Part shown: piece after piece, positions 1 to 8,817 of the stretch | Position numbering within the stretch: position 1 is the first letter of the stretch | Layout of the letters: each line of letters opens with the position of its first letter | NCBI GenBank assembly: GCA_045592985.1 | Contig: JAZNVU010000046.1 | Location: forward strand, 85,204 to 149,203 | Direction of reading: 5' to 3' | From: UMGS172 sp045592985 | Lineage (GTDB): Bacteria > Bacillota > Clostridia > Oscillospirales > Acutalibacteraceae | DNA length: 64,000 nucleotides | Translations under genes and position numbers: made by a program | Notes under the pieces: generated by a model | What the model was told of the DNA's origin: nothing | The model's database searches: none | The model's input: the letters and a program-made list of their open reading frames with translations, nothing else

Positions 1-817
1 CCTCTACACATTCATCAACAAAGAGAACGTCTTTTTTAAGGTCCATGCCGCATTTTTTAAGTTCAAAAGCGAGTTCTGTAGGCTGTGGAACATCAAGTCC
101 GGCCTTTTTTAGCACATCTATTTCAGAAAATACGCTTCTTGGCGTACCGTCAAGAACTACATTACCTTTATCCATTACCACAACTCGGTCGGCAAGCGCT
201 GCTTCGTTCATGTAATGGGTTATGAGAATAACTGTAATATTTTTTTCATTGCGAAGTTTTAAAATCGCGTCCATAACTTCTTTTCTGCCTCTTGGGTCAA
301 GCATGGCAGTAGGTTCATCAAAAACTATGCATTTTGGCTGCATTGCAATTATGCCTGCAATAGCAACTCTCTGTTTTTGTCCGCCCGAAAGGTTATGCGG
401 TGCACTTTTTTTATACTCGGTCATTCCAACCGACTCTAAAGCGTCTTCTACCCTTTTTACCATTTCGTCATGCGCAACACCTAAATTTTCAAGACCGAAA
501 GCAACATCTTCGTCTACAACGGTTGCTACAAGTTGGTTATCGGGGTTTTGAAAAACCATTCCAACTGTGCGTTTTACGGCAATATCATTGCTCTCATCCG
601 ACGTCAAAAGTCCATCAACCGTAACTGTACCTTTTTGCGGTACAAGTAGACCGTTTAGCAACTTTGCAAGCGTTGATTTACCCGACCCGTTATGACCTAA
701 AACAGCAGTAAACTCACCCTTTTTAAATGTGAGCGAAAAGCCGTCAAGTACGTCAAACGAGCCCTCGTCGTTCTCGTATTCAAATGTAATATTATCAACA
801 TTTATAAGTTCGTTCAT
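1..817 (-). CDS. ecfA: Energy-coupling factor transporter ATPase (EcfA), 3' end off the window
   Basis: This is an ABC ATPase of the ECF vitamin/metal importers; it would pair with a second EcfA and the EcfT membrane protein on the cytoplasmic face. About 272 codons are present and the reading frame runs open to the left edge, so the C-terminus is missing. Walker A (GHNGSGKST) is at about residues 41-49, the Q-loop sits in the stretch VFQNPDNQ, the signature is LSGGQKQ and Walker B ends in FDEPTA. The NPDNQ Q-loop is characteristic of EcfA/CbiO. The ATG at 817 overlaps the stop of the upstream methyltransferase by 4 nt (ATGA), implying translational coupling. A second ecfA and ecfT probably follow to the left (inference). 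Confidence 0.93.
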   Translation of the reverse strand, partial: MNELINVDNITFEYENDEGSFDVLDGFSLTFKKGEFTAVLGHNGSGKSTLAKLLNGLLVPQKGTVTVDGLLTSDESNDIAVKRTVGMVFQNPDNQLVATVVDEDVAFGLENLGVAHDEMVKRVEDALESVGMTEYKKSAPHNLSGGQKQRVAIAGIIAMQPKCIVFDEPTAMLDPRGRKEVMDAILKLRNEKNITVILITHYMNEAALADRVVVMDKGNVVLDGTPRSVFSEIDVLKKAGLDVPQPTELAFELKKCGMDLKKDVLFVDECVE

Positions 818-1677
818 TTCTTTACCCAATAAGTTGTATTACCGCAAGGCAAGACAATGTCGCGGTTGGTTACTTTAAGACCGATTTCGTCGGTCACCGC
901 TGTACCTTTGCCTTTTAAAACGGTGTTATTAACCATATAATTTATTATTGTCGGTGAAATGCCGCCTGAGTAGGAATTAAGCAGGAAAAATATGGGGTCA
1001 TCGCTTAAAATTTGTGAAGTTAAACTTAAAAGTTCACCTAATTGCTGTTCAAGTTTCCAAACTTCACCACCGGGACCTCTTCCATATGAAGGTGGGTCCA
1101 TAACGATACCGTCATATTTATTGCCACGTCTTATTTCCCTTGCGATAAATTTCATGCAATCGTCAACAAGCCATCTGACGGGTTTGTCGCTAACGCCCGA
1201 TACGGCAGCATTTTCTTTAGCCCAACCGACCATACCTTTTGAAGCATCAACATGAGTAACGTTGGCACCGGCTTTAAGGCAGGCAACGGTAGCACCGCCT
1301 GTGTACGCAAAAAGATTAAGCACTTTAACCGGTCTATCAGCATTTTTTATACACTCGCTCATTAAATCCCAGTTTACGGCTTGTTCAGGGAAAAGACCCG
1401 TATGCTTAAAATCCATAGGTTTTAAACGGAATGTCAGGTCTTTATAATCAACCGACCACACATTAGGTACTTTTTTTATCATTTCCCAATGTCCGCCACC
1501 GCTTTGTGAACGGTGATATTTAGCATGTGCATCGTTCCAACGTGGGTCTTTGCGTTTAGCAGACCACATAATCTGTGGGTCGGGACGGATAAGAATGATA
1601 TCCTTCCAACGCTCAAGTCGTTCACCGTCAGTGGCATCTATAAGTTCATAATCGTTAAAAATTTCTACTGCTCTCAT
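814..1677 (-). CDS. Class I SAM-dependent (rRNA-type) methyltransferase, 287 aa
   Basis: A Rossmann-fold methyltransferase of the group that contains RlmI/RlmK-like 23S rRNA methyltransferases. The SAM-binding motif FAYTGGAT lies at about residues 123-130 and the catalytic-type motif DPPSYGRG at about 194-201. The upstream part resembles the short N-terminal region of the C5-cytosine/N2-guanine rRNA enzymes, but no PUA domain is present, so the exact substrate is unknown. The gene starts 9 nt after the ruvB stop and overlaps ecfA by 4 nt, so it belongs to the ruvCAB transcription unit. Confidence 0.82.
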   Translation of the reverse strand: MRAVEIFNDYELIDATDGERLERWKDIILIRPDPQIMWSAKRKDPRWNDAHAKYHRSQSGGGHWEMIKKVPNVWSVDYKDLTFRLKPMDFKHTGLFPEQAVNWDLMSECIKNADRPVKVLNLFAYTGGATVACLKAGANVTHVDASKGMVGWAKENAAVSGVSDKPVRWLVDDCMKFIAREIRRGNKYDGIVMDPPSYGRGPGGEVWKLEQQLGELLSLTSQILSDDPIFFLLNSYSGGISPTIINYMVNNTVLKGKGTAVTDEIGLKVTNRDIVLPCGNTTYWVKK

Positions 1678-1686
1678 AAAATTTCC

Positions 1687-2724
1687 TTATTCCAAACTCA
1701 TTTGCTGGCAATCACAGTTACCGTGAGGAATTCCAAGATGGTCATAAGCCGCATGGGTTACACAACGACCGCGGTTGGTACGCGACAAGAAACCAATTTG
1801 CATCAAGTACGGCTCGTAAACATCCTCGATAGTTACGCTATCCTCACCTACTGCAGCAGCAAGTGTATCAAGTCCAACAGGACCGCCGTTATAGGTCTTA
1901 ATAATGGTGGTAAGCATCTTTCTGTCGAAATCATCAAGACCTAATTCGTCAATTTCAAACCTTGCCAACGCATTACGTGCAACTTCCTCGGTGATAACTC
2001 CGTCATATTCTACCTGAGCAATATCACGAACACGTTTAAGCAGACGGTTGGCAATACGCGGTGTACCGCGAGAGCGCGAAGCAATCTCCAACGCACCGTC
2101 GTCCTCAATACCGATATTAAGTATACCTGCCGAACGTTTTACGATATTTGCTAGTTGCTCGGGAGTGTAAAGTTCAAGTCGCAGTAAAACACCGAAACGG
2201 TCGCGCAAAGGTGCTGTCAGTTGACCTGAGCGTGTAGTTGCACCAACAAGTGTAAACTTTGGCAAATCAAGCCTTATCGACCTTGCCGACGGACCTTTGC
2301 CAATGATAATATCAAGTGCAAAGTCCTCCATAGCAGGATAAAGCACTTCTTCAACACTACGTGACAAACGGTGAATTTCGTCTATAAACAAAACGTCGCC
2401 TTCGTTAAGATTGGTAAGCAGCGCTGCCAAATCGCCCTGTTTTTCAATAGCAGGACCCGAAGTAACACGCAAATTTACGTTCATTTCGTTTGCAATAATA
2501 CCTGCCAATGTGGTTTTACCAAGTCCCGGAGGGCCATATAAAAGGCAATGGTCAAGCGACTCACCGCGAAGTTTGGCGGCTTTGATATAAATGTCAAGGT
2601 TCTCCTTAGCCTTGTCCTGACCGATGTATTCTGTTAAAAGTTTGGGTCTTAACGATACTTCAGTCTCAACATCAGACGGAGTATATTCGGGAGTTACAAT
2701 TCTATTTTCATAATCAAAATCCAT
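1687..2724 (-). CDS. ruvB: Holliday junction branch migration helicase RuvB, 345 aa
   Basis: The hexameric AAA+ motor that, with RuvA, drives branch migration of Holliday junctions. Walker A (GPPGLGKTT) is at about residues 64-72, Walker B (FIDEIH) at about 113-118, the sensor motif GATTRSG follows, and a C-terminal winged-helix domain is present. Length fits the family (330-350). I chose the ATG at 2724 because GGAGG lies 6 nt upstream; an in-frame ATG at 2745 would lie upstream of that ribosome-binding site. It follows ruvA by 13 nt. Confidence 0.98.
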   Translation of the reverse strand: MDFDYENRIVTPEYTPSDVETEVSLRPKLLTEYIGQDKAKENLDIYIKAAKLRGESLDHCLLYGPPGLGKTTLAGIIANEMNVNLRVTSGPAIEKQGDLAALLTNLNEGDVLFIDEIHRLSRSVEEVLYPAMEDFALDIIIGKGPSARSIRLDLPKFTLVGATTRSGQLTAPLRDRFGVLLRLELYTPEQLANIVKRSAGILNIGIEDDGALEIASRSRGTPRIANRLLKRVRDIAQVEYDGVITEEVARNALARFEIDELGLDDFDRKMLTTIIKTYNGGPVGLDTLAAAVGEDSVTIEDVYEPYLMQIGFLSRTNRGRCVTHAAYDHLGIPHGNCDCQQMSLE

Positions 2725-2737
2725 TTCATTTCCTCCG

Positions 2738-3343
2738 TTATGCAAATGTTGATAACAAGCGCAAGGCTTGTTTTATTATTTCTTCGGTTGACTTTGTGAG
2801 GTCACACTTGCCGACGGCAACCGATGCCTCGCTCTGTGAATATCCAAATCCTACCAGTGCAGCAATAGCATCCTTTGAAGCCGAGCCACCGTTATCAGCC
2901 TTTACAACTGCGGCAGTATCAGCATTTGTATTACCTATTGTACCGCCAATCTTATCTTTAAGTTCAAGAACAATGCGTTGTGCGGTTTTAAGACCAACAC
3001 CGGGTGCCTTTGAAATTCCTTTATAATCCTCGCTTGCAACATGCAAATACAGTTCGTCCACAGTAAAAGAAGAAAGAACAGCAATAGCAACCTTTGGACC
3101 TACGTTGCTGACGTTTATAAGTTGTTTAAACGCTTCAAGTTCTCTGGGCTCTGCAAAACCGAAAAGGTCGACACCATCCTGTTTAACATTCATATAGGTA
3201 TACACAAAAGCCTCGTTACCGGTCTGTGGCAGATTAGACAAGGTTTTAACCGATGCAGTAAATTTATATCCAACACCTGCACACTCAATAGCGGCTGATG
3301 TTGCATCAACAAAGATAAGTTTTCCTCTTAAAGAATAAATCAT
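2738..3343 (-). CDS. ruvA: Holliday junction DNA-binding protein RuvA, 201 aa
   Basis: The tetrameric protein that holds the Holliday junction flat and loads RuvB. It begins with the typical MIYSLRGKL OB-fold start, carries a helix-hairpin-helix region (GVGLKTAQRIVLELKDK, about 117-133) and ends with the RuvB-binding domain III (DAIAALVGFGYSQSEA). Length matches the family. An AAAGGTGA ribosome-binding site precedes the ATG. It lies 7 nt after ruvC in the same unit. Confidence 0.98.
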   Translation of the reverse strand: MIYSLRGKLIFVDATSAAIECAGVGYKFTASVKTLSNLPQTGNEAFVYTYMNVKQDGVDLFGFAEPRELEAFKQLINVSNVGPKVAIAVLSSFTVDELYLHVASEDYKGISKAPGVGLKTAQRIVLELKDKIGGTIGNTNADTAAVVKADNGGSASKDAIAALVGFGYSQSEASVAVGKCDLTKSTEEIIKQALRLLSTFA

Positions 3344-3350
3344 TTTGTCA

Positions 3351-3854
3351 TCACCTTTGCTTATAATTTAAACGACCGATTATCGAACCTGCTGAATGAC
3401 CGTGGCATATAGCCAACGCCAACGCATCAGCAGTATCATCGGGTTTGGGCACTGCTTGAAGTCCAAGCATTATTCTAGTCATTTCCTGAATTTGTTTTTT
3501 TTCAGCCCTACCGTAACCTGTTACTGCTTGTTTTACCTGAAGCGGAGTGTATTCAAAAACCTCTACACCATGACGCTCGGCAGCAAGTACGATAACACCT
3601 CTTGCCTGAGCAACGTCAATAGCAGTTGTGGTATTGGTGTTGAAAAACAGTTTTTCAATCGACATCGCATCAACATTGTATTTATCAAGAATTTCGGTCA
3701 AATCGGTAAATATCTTATCAAGTCTTTTAACAAACGGCATGTCGGCAGGCGTTGTCACCGCACCGTAATGAATAGGAGTAAATTTATTACCCTCATATTT
3801 AACTATACCGTAGCCGACAATGGCATATCCCGGGTCAATACCTAAAATAATCAA
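3351..3854 (-). CDS. ruvC: Holliday junction resolvase RuvC, 167 aa
   Basis: The dimeric endonuclease that resolves Holliday junctions. The four catalytic acidic residues are visible: D7 in ILGIDPG, E67 in SIEKLFF, and D140 and D143 in KPDDTADALA. The start codon is TTG at 3854 with GGAGG 7 nt upstream. First gene of the ruvC-ruvA-ruvB-methyltransferase-ecfA minus-strand unit. Confidence 0.97.
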   Translation of the reverse strand: MIILGIDPGYAIVGYGIVKYEGNKFTPIHYGAVTTPADMPFVKRLDKIFTDLTEILDKYNVDAMSIEKLFFNTNTTTAIDVAQARGVIVLAAERHGVEVFEYTPLQVKQAVTGYGRAEKKQIQEMTRIMLGLQAVPKPDDTADALALAICHGHSAGSIIGRLNYKQR

Positions 3855-3900
3855 TTCGGCACCTCCAACAAGGCAAAAGTACCCACTTTCCTAAAGTAGC

Positions 3901-3929
3901 ATTATATCACAATGATTCGACAATATCAA
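3901..3929 (-). promoter_or_regulatory. Promoter of the ruvC operon
   Basis: On the minus strand, -35 TTGATA (3929-3924) and -10 TATAAT (3906-3901) are 17 nt apart, with an extended -10 TG upstream (TGATATAAT). It lies about 46 nt ahead of the ruvC start. Confidence 0.75.
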
Positions 3930-4078
3930 TAGATATATCTAAATAATATATCAATAAAAGAGTACAAACATTTTTACAGAAAACGGTTGAAATACGGAGA
4001 AAACTTGCCAAAAAAGCAATGATTTAAAAGGTTAAAGCCGAATTTTGAAAAATTAGCAGTGTATTTTATTAAAAACTA

Positions 4079-4105
4079 TTGACATTTTGCCGAAAAATCT
4101 ATAAT
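4079..4105 (+). promoter_or_regulatory. Promoter of potABCD
   Basis: A consensus -35 TTGACA (4079-4084) and -10 TATAAT (4100-4105). The 15-nt spacer is shorter than ideal. Transcription would start near 4112, giving a leader of about 185 nt. The rest of the 445-base gap between ruvC and potA (3855-4299) holds the ruvC promoter and AT-rich sequence with no coding signal. Confidence 0.65.
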
Positions 4106-4112
4106 ATAACAC

Positions 4113-4299
4113 TAATGCGTTTTTGCATCTGTGTTGAAGTAGCAATGTCAAGTTTAGTGCCGTAGTTCCGGCCGATTTTAGTCGGTTAGAGAACTATGAA
4201 AAACCCTTTGCGGAGGGCACTTAACAGAGATGTTGCGGGTATCGCGCAGAGCCTATTTTGGTTTTCGCGGCCTTTCGGTCCGCAAAGGGGGATGCTTAA
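4113..4299 (+). promoter_or_regulatory. Structured 5' leader of potA, candidate cis-regulatory RNA
   Basis: Visible pairings are a hairpin 4162-4168/4191-4197 with inner arms CCGA/TCGG (4172-4175/4182-4185), and a perfect 10-bp long-range stem CCCTTTGCGG (4204-4213) with CCGCAAAGGG (4280-4289). The second arm overlaps the ribosome-binding site GGGGG (4287-4291) just ahead of the potA ATG at 4300. The CCGC at 4280-4283 can instead pair with GCGG at 4267-4270 in a local hairpin, so two exclusive folds exist. It does not match any riboswitch consensus I can recall. A polyamine- or ribosome-responsive switch is inference. Confidence 0.55.
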
Positions 4300-5439
4300 A
4301 TGAGTAATAATATTATTGAATTGAAAGATATCCGCATGTCTTATGACGGAGAAGTTGTGCTTGACGGTATTGATCTTACCATTAAAGACGGTGAGTTTGT
4401 TACCTTCTTGGGTCCTTCAGGTTGCGGTAAAACCACAACTCTGAGAATCATTGCCGGCTTTGAGTCGCAGGACAGCGGAGATGTTTTTTTTGAGGGCAAA
4501 AATATTAACGCAGTACCGCCCTACAAAAGACATATAAACACAATATTCCAAAGATACGCTTTATTTCCGCACTTAAACGTATATGAGAATATTGCTTTTG
4601 GACTTAAAGTCAAAAAAGTACCTAAGTCTGAGATTTCGGCAATGATTGATGAAACTTTGGCGCTTGTCAACCTGAAAGGTCTTGAAAAGCGCAGAATTGA
4701 CACACTTTCAGGCGGTCAGCAGCAGCGCGTTGCCATAGCACGTGCCATTATCAACCGTCCGAAACTTCTGCTTTTGGATGAACCGCTTTCGGCTCTTGAT
4801 TTGAAACTCCGCAAGGACATGCAGGTCGAACTTAAAAACCTTCAAAAGCGTACGGGCATTACCTTTATTTTTGTAACACACGATCAGGAAGAAGCACTTT
4901 CAATGTCGGACACAGTTGTTGTTATGGATAAAGGTAAAATTCAGCAGATTGGCAGTCCTATTGATATCTATAACGAGCCTAAAAATGCCTTTGTAGCCGA
5001 TTTTATCGGTGAGAGTAACATCATTGACGGTGTTATGAAAAAAGACTTCCTTGTGTCAATTAACAATCGAGAATTCACCTGTCTCGACTCCGGATTTGAC
5101 GAGATGGAGGAGGTTGACGTTGTCATCCGACCTGAGGACGTTGATATTGTTGCACCAACTTTAGGCATGCTTGAAGGTACTGTTACCTCGGTCACCTTCC
5201 TCGGTGTTCATTATGAAATCATTGTTGATATCAACAACTTCAAATGGATGATTCAGACTACCGATTTCCACGATGTTGGTGAAACTGTAGGTCTTTCTAT
5301 CGACCCTGATGCTATCCATATTATGAAGAAGAGTGAATACTCGGGCATGTTCGGTGACTACAGTTCTTATAGTGAAGAATTGGATGAAATGAACGAAGAG
5401 GCTGCTTTAGCCGAAGAAGCCTTGGAGGAAGAAGAATGA
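4300..5439 (+). CDS. potA: Spermidine/putrescine ABC transporter ATPase PotA, 379 aa
   Basis: The cytoplasmic ATPase that powers polyamine import. Walker A (GPSGCGKTT) is at residues 38-46, the signature LSGGQ at 136-140, Walker B (LLLLDE) at about 156-161, and the H-loop in FVTHDQEEA. A C-terminal TOBE-like domain (about 240-345) is followed by a very acidic tail ending in EEEE. Its ribosome-binding site sits in the leader stem described at 4113-4299. It overlaps potB by 4 nt. Confidence 0.95.
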   Translation: MSNNIIELKDIRMSYDGEVVLDGIDLTIKDGEFVTFLGPSGCGKTTTLRIIAGFESQDSGDVFFEGKNINAVPPYKRHINTIFQRYALFPHLNVYENIAFGLKVKKVPKSEISAMIDETLALVNLKGLEKRRIDTLSGGQQQRVAIARAIINRPKLLLLDEPLSALDLKLRKDMQVELKNLQKRTGITFIFVTHDQEEALSMSDTVVVMDKGKIQQIGSPIDIYNEPKNAFVADFIGESNIIDGVMKKDFLVSINNREFTCLDSGFDEMEEVDVVIRPEDVDIVAPTLGMLEGTVTSVTFLGVHYEIIVDINNFKWMIQTTDFHDVGETVGLSIDPDAIHIMKKSEYSGMFGDYSSYSEELDEMNEEAALAEEALEEEE

Positions 5440-6275
5440 ACAAAAAAGGAAACATTCTTCTGAACGCCCCTTATATTCTCTGGGCTGTTCTTTTCATCAT
5501 TGTCCCTCTGCTCTTTGTTGCATATTATACCTTTACTACTGCAGATGGCACTTTTACCCTATCTAACATTACAACATTTTTCACAAGTAAAGCATATATG
5601 ACGGTTTTTGGCCGTTCGATGATTTATGCGTTTTGGGCGACTTTGATATGTTTATTAATTGGATATCCATTTGCTTATTGCATGACCAAAACACGCATGT
5701 CTACCCAACGAATGATGATGTTGCTTATTATGTTGCCCATGCTTATGAACCTTATTGTTCGTACATATTCATGGCAACAGATTTTGGAAAGAAACGGACT
5801 TATCAATACATTTTTTGAGAGTCTGGGTCTTCCTACTGTTCAGTTTTTAGGTAATGCGGCTGTTATCGTATTTGGTATGGTTTATAATTATCTTCCGTTT
5901 ATGATTCTGCCTATTTACTCGGTTATGTCTAAGGTTGACTCATCACTGATAGAAGCCTCCGGCGACCTTGGTTGCAATGCGTTTGGCACTATGAGACGTG
6001 TGATTTTGCCCATGAGTATTCCCGGTGTTTTGTCAGGTATTACTATGGTATTTGTACCTTGTGTAAGTACCTTCTATATTTCACGTCAGTTTTCAGACGG
6101 AAACATTAAGATGATTGGCGATATTATCGAAGATAAGTTCTATAAGTCAAGTGTTCCCGATTATAATATCGGTGCTACTATATCTTTGGTTTTAATGGTC
6201 ATTATCCTTATTTCTCTTGCCGTTGCTAACAAATTTTCTGATGACGGCGTAGATGGCGGAGGTGTCATTATATGA
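5436..6275 (+). CDS. potB: Spermidine/putrescine ABC transporter permease PotB, 279 aa
   Basis: An inner-membrane permease of the PotB/CysT family with about six hydrophobic segments. The EAA motif that docks on PotA is visible in EASGDLGCNAFGTMRRVILP. ATGA overlaps at both ends (with potA and potC) indicate one translationally coupled operon. Confidence 0.95.
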   Translation: MNKKGNILLNAPYILWAVLFIIVPLLFVAYYTFTTADGTFTLSNITTFFTSKAYMTVFGRSMIYAFWATLICLLIGYPFAYCMTKTRMSTQRMMMLLIMLPMLMNLIVRTYSWQQILERNGLINTFFESLGLPTVQFLGNAAVIVFGMVYNYLPFMILPIYSVMSKVDSSLIEASGDLGCNAFGTMRRVILPMSIPGVLSGITMVFVPCVSTFYISRQFSDGNIKMIGDIIEDKFYKSSVPDYNIGATISLVLMVIILISLAVANKFSDDGVDGGGVII

Positions 6276-7081
6276 AAGCATTACGCTCGATTTTCATGGC
6301 ACTCGTTCTCCTGCTTTTATATGCCCCGATTTTCGTAATGATTTTGTTCAGTTTCAACTCGGCTAACAGCACCTCGATTTTTGAAGGATTTTCATTTCGT
6401 TGGTATGAAAATCTGTTCCTTTATGGCGGTGATTTACTCTTAGCACTTAGGAACACCCTTATTTTGGCAGTGTTATCCTCTATAATTGCTACTGTCTTAG
6501 GTACTGTAACTGCTGTTGGTATTTCAAAACTACGCAAAAAATGGCTTAAAAGCACCGTTATGTCAGTTACGAACATTCCTCTTATGAATCCTGAGGTTGT
6601 AACCGGTATTTCGATGATGCTGATGTTTGTTTTTGTTGGGAAAATGCTGTCTATTGCCAACTCGGTCAACTTTTTCACTATTTTAATTGCTCACGTTACA
6701 TTCAGTTTGCCTTATGTTATTCTTAATGTTTTACCGAAATTAAAGCAAACAGACGAACATTTGACCGAAGCCGCCATGGACCTTGGTTGTTCTCCTGTTA
6801 AGGCGTTTTTCAAGGCAGTACTCCCCTCTATTACACCCGGTATAATAGTTGGTTTTATTATGGCTTTTACTTTGTCACTTGATGACTTTGTAATTAGTTA
6901 TTTCACCAACGGCACCTTCCAGACCCTGCCGCTTCTTATCTATTCCATGACGAGAAAGCCTATGAAACCTGATGTTTATGCTTTGGAAAGCATAATGTTT
7001 TTGATCATACTTGTTCTTATGATACTCCTTAACATCATACAAAACGAAGACAATGACAGAAAAGGAGTAAAGCATAAATAA
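6272..7081 (+). CDS. potC: Spermidine/putrescine ABC transporter permease PotC, 269 aa
   Basis: The second permease of the importer. It has about six membrane segments and an EAA loop (EAAMDLGCSPVKAFFKAVLP). The motif LSLDDFVISYF is typical of PotC. It overlaps potB by 4 nt, and its TAA shares one base with the potD ATG. Confidence 0.95.
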   Translation: MKALRSIFMALVLLLLYAPIFVMILFSFNSANSTSIFEGFSFRWYENLFLYGGDLLLALRNTLILAVLSSIIATVLGTVTAVGISKLRKKWLKSTVMSVTNIPLMNPEVVTGISMMLMFVFVGKMLSIANSVNFFTILIAHVTFSLPYVILNVLPKLKQTDEHLTEAAMDLGCSPVKAFFKAVLPSITPGIIVGFIMAFTLSLDDFVISYFTNGTFQTLPLLIYSMTRKPMKPDVYALESIMFLIILVLMILLNIIQNEDNDRKGVKHK

Positions 7082-8181
7082 TGAAAAAATTAATTTGTAC
7101 AATTATTGCCGTTTTGCTCATTGTTTCGCTGTTTGTAATGACCTGCTTCGGTGAGTCTAACACAGAGGTTGAAGTTGAGGCAGTATATTCTGATGAACTT
7201 GCGGGTACTACTCTCAACATTTTTAACTGGGGTGAATACATTTCAGACGGTGCTGAGGGCATGCTTGACGTTATCGGTGCATTTGAAAAACTGACAGGAA
7301 TTAACGTCAATTACACAACCTACGAAAGTAACGAAGCAATGTATGCTAAACTTAAGAGTGAATCGGTTGCTTACGACATTGTTATTCCTTCGGATTACAT
7401 GATACACCGTATGAGAAACGAAGGAATGTTAAAAGAAATTGACTACTCTAAAATTTCGAATTACAAATACATCGACGACAAGTATAAAGGCAATTATTTC
7501 GACCCTGAAGATAAATTCAGCGTCCCCTATTCTGTAGGTATGGTCGGTCTTATTTATAATACAGATATTGTAAAAGAAGCACCTACCGGATGGGATATTA
7601 TGTGGGATGAACGTTATAAAGGGCAGATATTAAACTTTAATAACTCTCGCGATGCGTTTGCAATAGCGCAATTCCTTTTAGGAATTGATGTAAACACCAC
7701 TGACAAGTCATTGTGGGACAAGGCTGCAGACAAACTTATTGAGCAAAATCCTCTGTTGCAAGGCAGAGTTATGGACGAAGTCTTTAACAAAATGGAAGCA
7801 GGAAACGCCGCTATTGCACCATATTATGCAGGCGATTTCCTTACCATGAAAGATGTAAACGACAGTCTTGAGTTTGTTTATCCCGAAGAAGGAACAAACA
7901 TTTTTGTTGACTCGATGTGTATTCCCTCTTGCTCACAAAATTACGAAGCCGCTTTGATGTTTATCAACTTTATGCTCGAACCTGAGGTTGCTCTTGCAAA
8001 TGCCGAATTTATCTGCTATGCAACGCCTAATACCGCTGTTTTAGAGCACGAGGAGTATTCACTCAAAGACAATGAGTACCTTTATCCCGATTATGAAATC
8101 AAAACTCAATATTACTACGACCTTGATAGTGACACTCGCACCTACTTCGAAAAACTTTGGGAAAAGGTTATAATTAATTAA
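7081..8181 (+). CDS. potD: Spermidine/putrescine substrate-binding protein PotD, 366 aa
   Basis: The extracytoplasmic receptor of the transporter. An N-terminal hydrophobic segment (about residues 4-21) ends at C22 in VMTC, a poor but possible lipobox, so membrane anchoring as a lipoprotein is likely. The mature part starts with LNIFNWGEYIS, characteristic of PotD/PotF, and contains YDIVIPSDYMI. Last gene of potABCD, followed at once by a terminator. Confidence 0.94.
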   Translation: MKKLICTIIAVLLIVSLFVMTCFGESNTEVEVEAVYSDELAGTTLNIFNWGEYISDGAEGMLDVIGAFEKLTGINVNYTTYESNEAMYAKLKSESVAYDIVIPSDYMIHRMRNEGMLKEIDYSKISNYKYIDDKYKGNYFDPEDKFSVPYSVGMVGLIYNTDIVKEAPTGWDIMWDERYKGQILNFNNSRDAFAIAQFLLGIDVNTTDKSLWDKAADKLIEQNPLLQGRVMDEVFNKMEAGNAAIAPYYAGDFLTMKDVNDSLEFVYPEEGTNIFVDSMCIPSCSQNYEAALMFINFMLEPEVALANAEFICYATPNTAVLEHEEYSLKDNEYLYPDYEIKTQYYYDLDSDTRTYFEKLWEKVIIN

Positions 8182-8185
8182 GAAC

Positions 8186-8223
8186 AAAAATCCTCTGTGA
8201 CATTACGGTCACAGAGGATTTTT
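8186..8223. terminator. Bidirectional terminator between potD and mntP
   Basis: A perfect inverted repeat (AAAAATCCTCTGTGAC, 8186-8201, with its complement at 8208-8223) with a 6-nt loop and T runs on both strands. It serves the convergent potABCD and mntP units. Confidence 0.92.
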
Positions 8224-8807
8224 TATATCGGTAGATTAATAAGTTCAAGTCCTTCTAACAGGAACTTAACACCCAGTAGAATCAATATCAAACCGCCGAC
8301 AAATTCCGCTTTATTCTTATATTTCGTTCCAAATATGCTACCAACTTTAACACCAGCAAAAGACAAAATAAAAGTAGTAATACCTATAACTATCACAGCA
8401 AGTAACATGGTCCAAAAATCAGTTTCAAATGCAAATGAAACACCAACAGCTAGCGCGTCGATACTTGTTGCAATGGCCATAACAAACATAACCTTAAATT
8501 CCAACGAACCGCCCTTAGTTGCAACATCGCAACTTTTTTCCATTGATTCTTTTATCATATTAGCACCAATAATGCCTAATAAAACAAAGGTAACCCAATG
8601 GTCAAAACTGTTGATAAAACTGCTAAAAAGCGAGCCTAAGCAAAAGCCTATAAACGGCATTAACCCTTGAAAAAAGCCAAACCACGCTCCAACAACCGAG
8701 CAATTTTTAAGCGATGCCTTTTCCATAGCAAGACCTTTACAGACAGCAACAGCAAAAGCGTCCATAGAAAGGCTTATGCCAAACATCAAAATAACAAATA
8801 TGCTCAT
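8223..8807 (-). CDS. mntP: Manganese efflux pump MntP, 194 aa
   Basis: A six-helix membrane protein that exports Mn(II). Two internally related halves each carry an acidic membrane motif: SLSMDAFAVAV near residue 16 and TSIDALAVGVSF near 113. Length fits the family. It follows the histidine phosphatase gene by 10 nt. No yybP-ykoY-type leader is possible because there is no intergenic space. Confidence 0.93.
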   Translation of the reverse strand: MSIFVILMFGISLSMDAFAVAVCKGLAMEKASLKNCSVVGAWFGFFQGLMPFIGFCLGSLFSSFINSFDHWVTFVLLGIIGANMIKESMEKSCDVATKGGSLEFKVMFVMAIATSIDALAVGVSFAFETDFWTMLLAVIVIGITTFILSFAGVKVGSIFGTKYKNKAEFVGGLILILLGVKFLLEGLELINLPI

Positions 8808-8817
8808 TTATTTCACC

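Noticed and set aside
222..551. Plus-strand open frame of 109 codons
   Set aside because: Lies entirely antisense to the clear ecfA coding frame and shows no protein features.
4113..4299. Known riboswitch (SAM, THF, purine, guanidine, glycine, c-di-GMP types) before potA
   Set aside because: None of the consensus cores I can recall is present; kept only as an unclassified structured leader.
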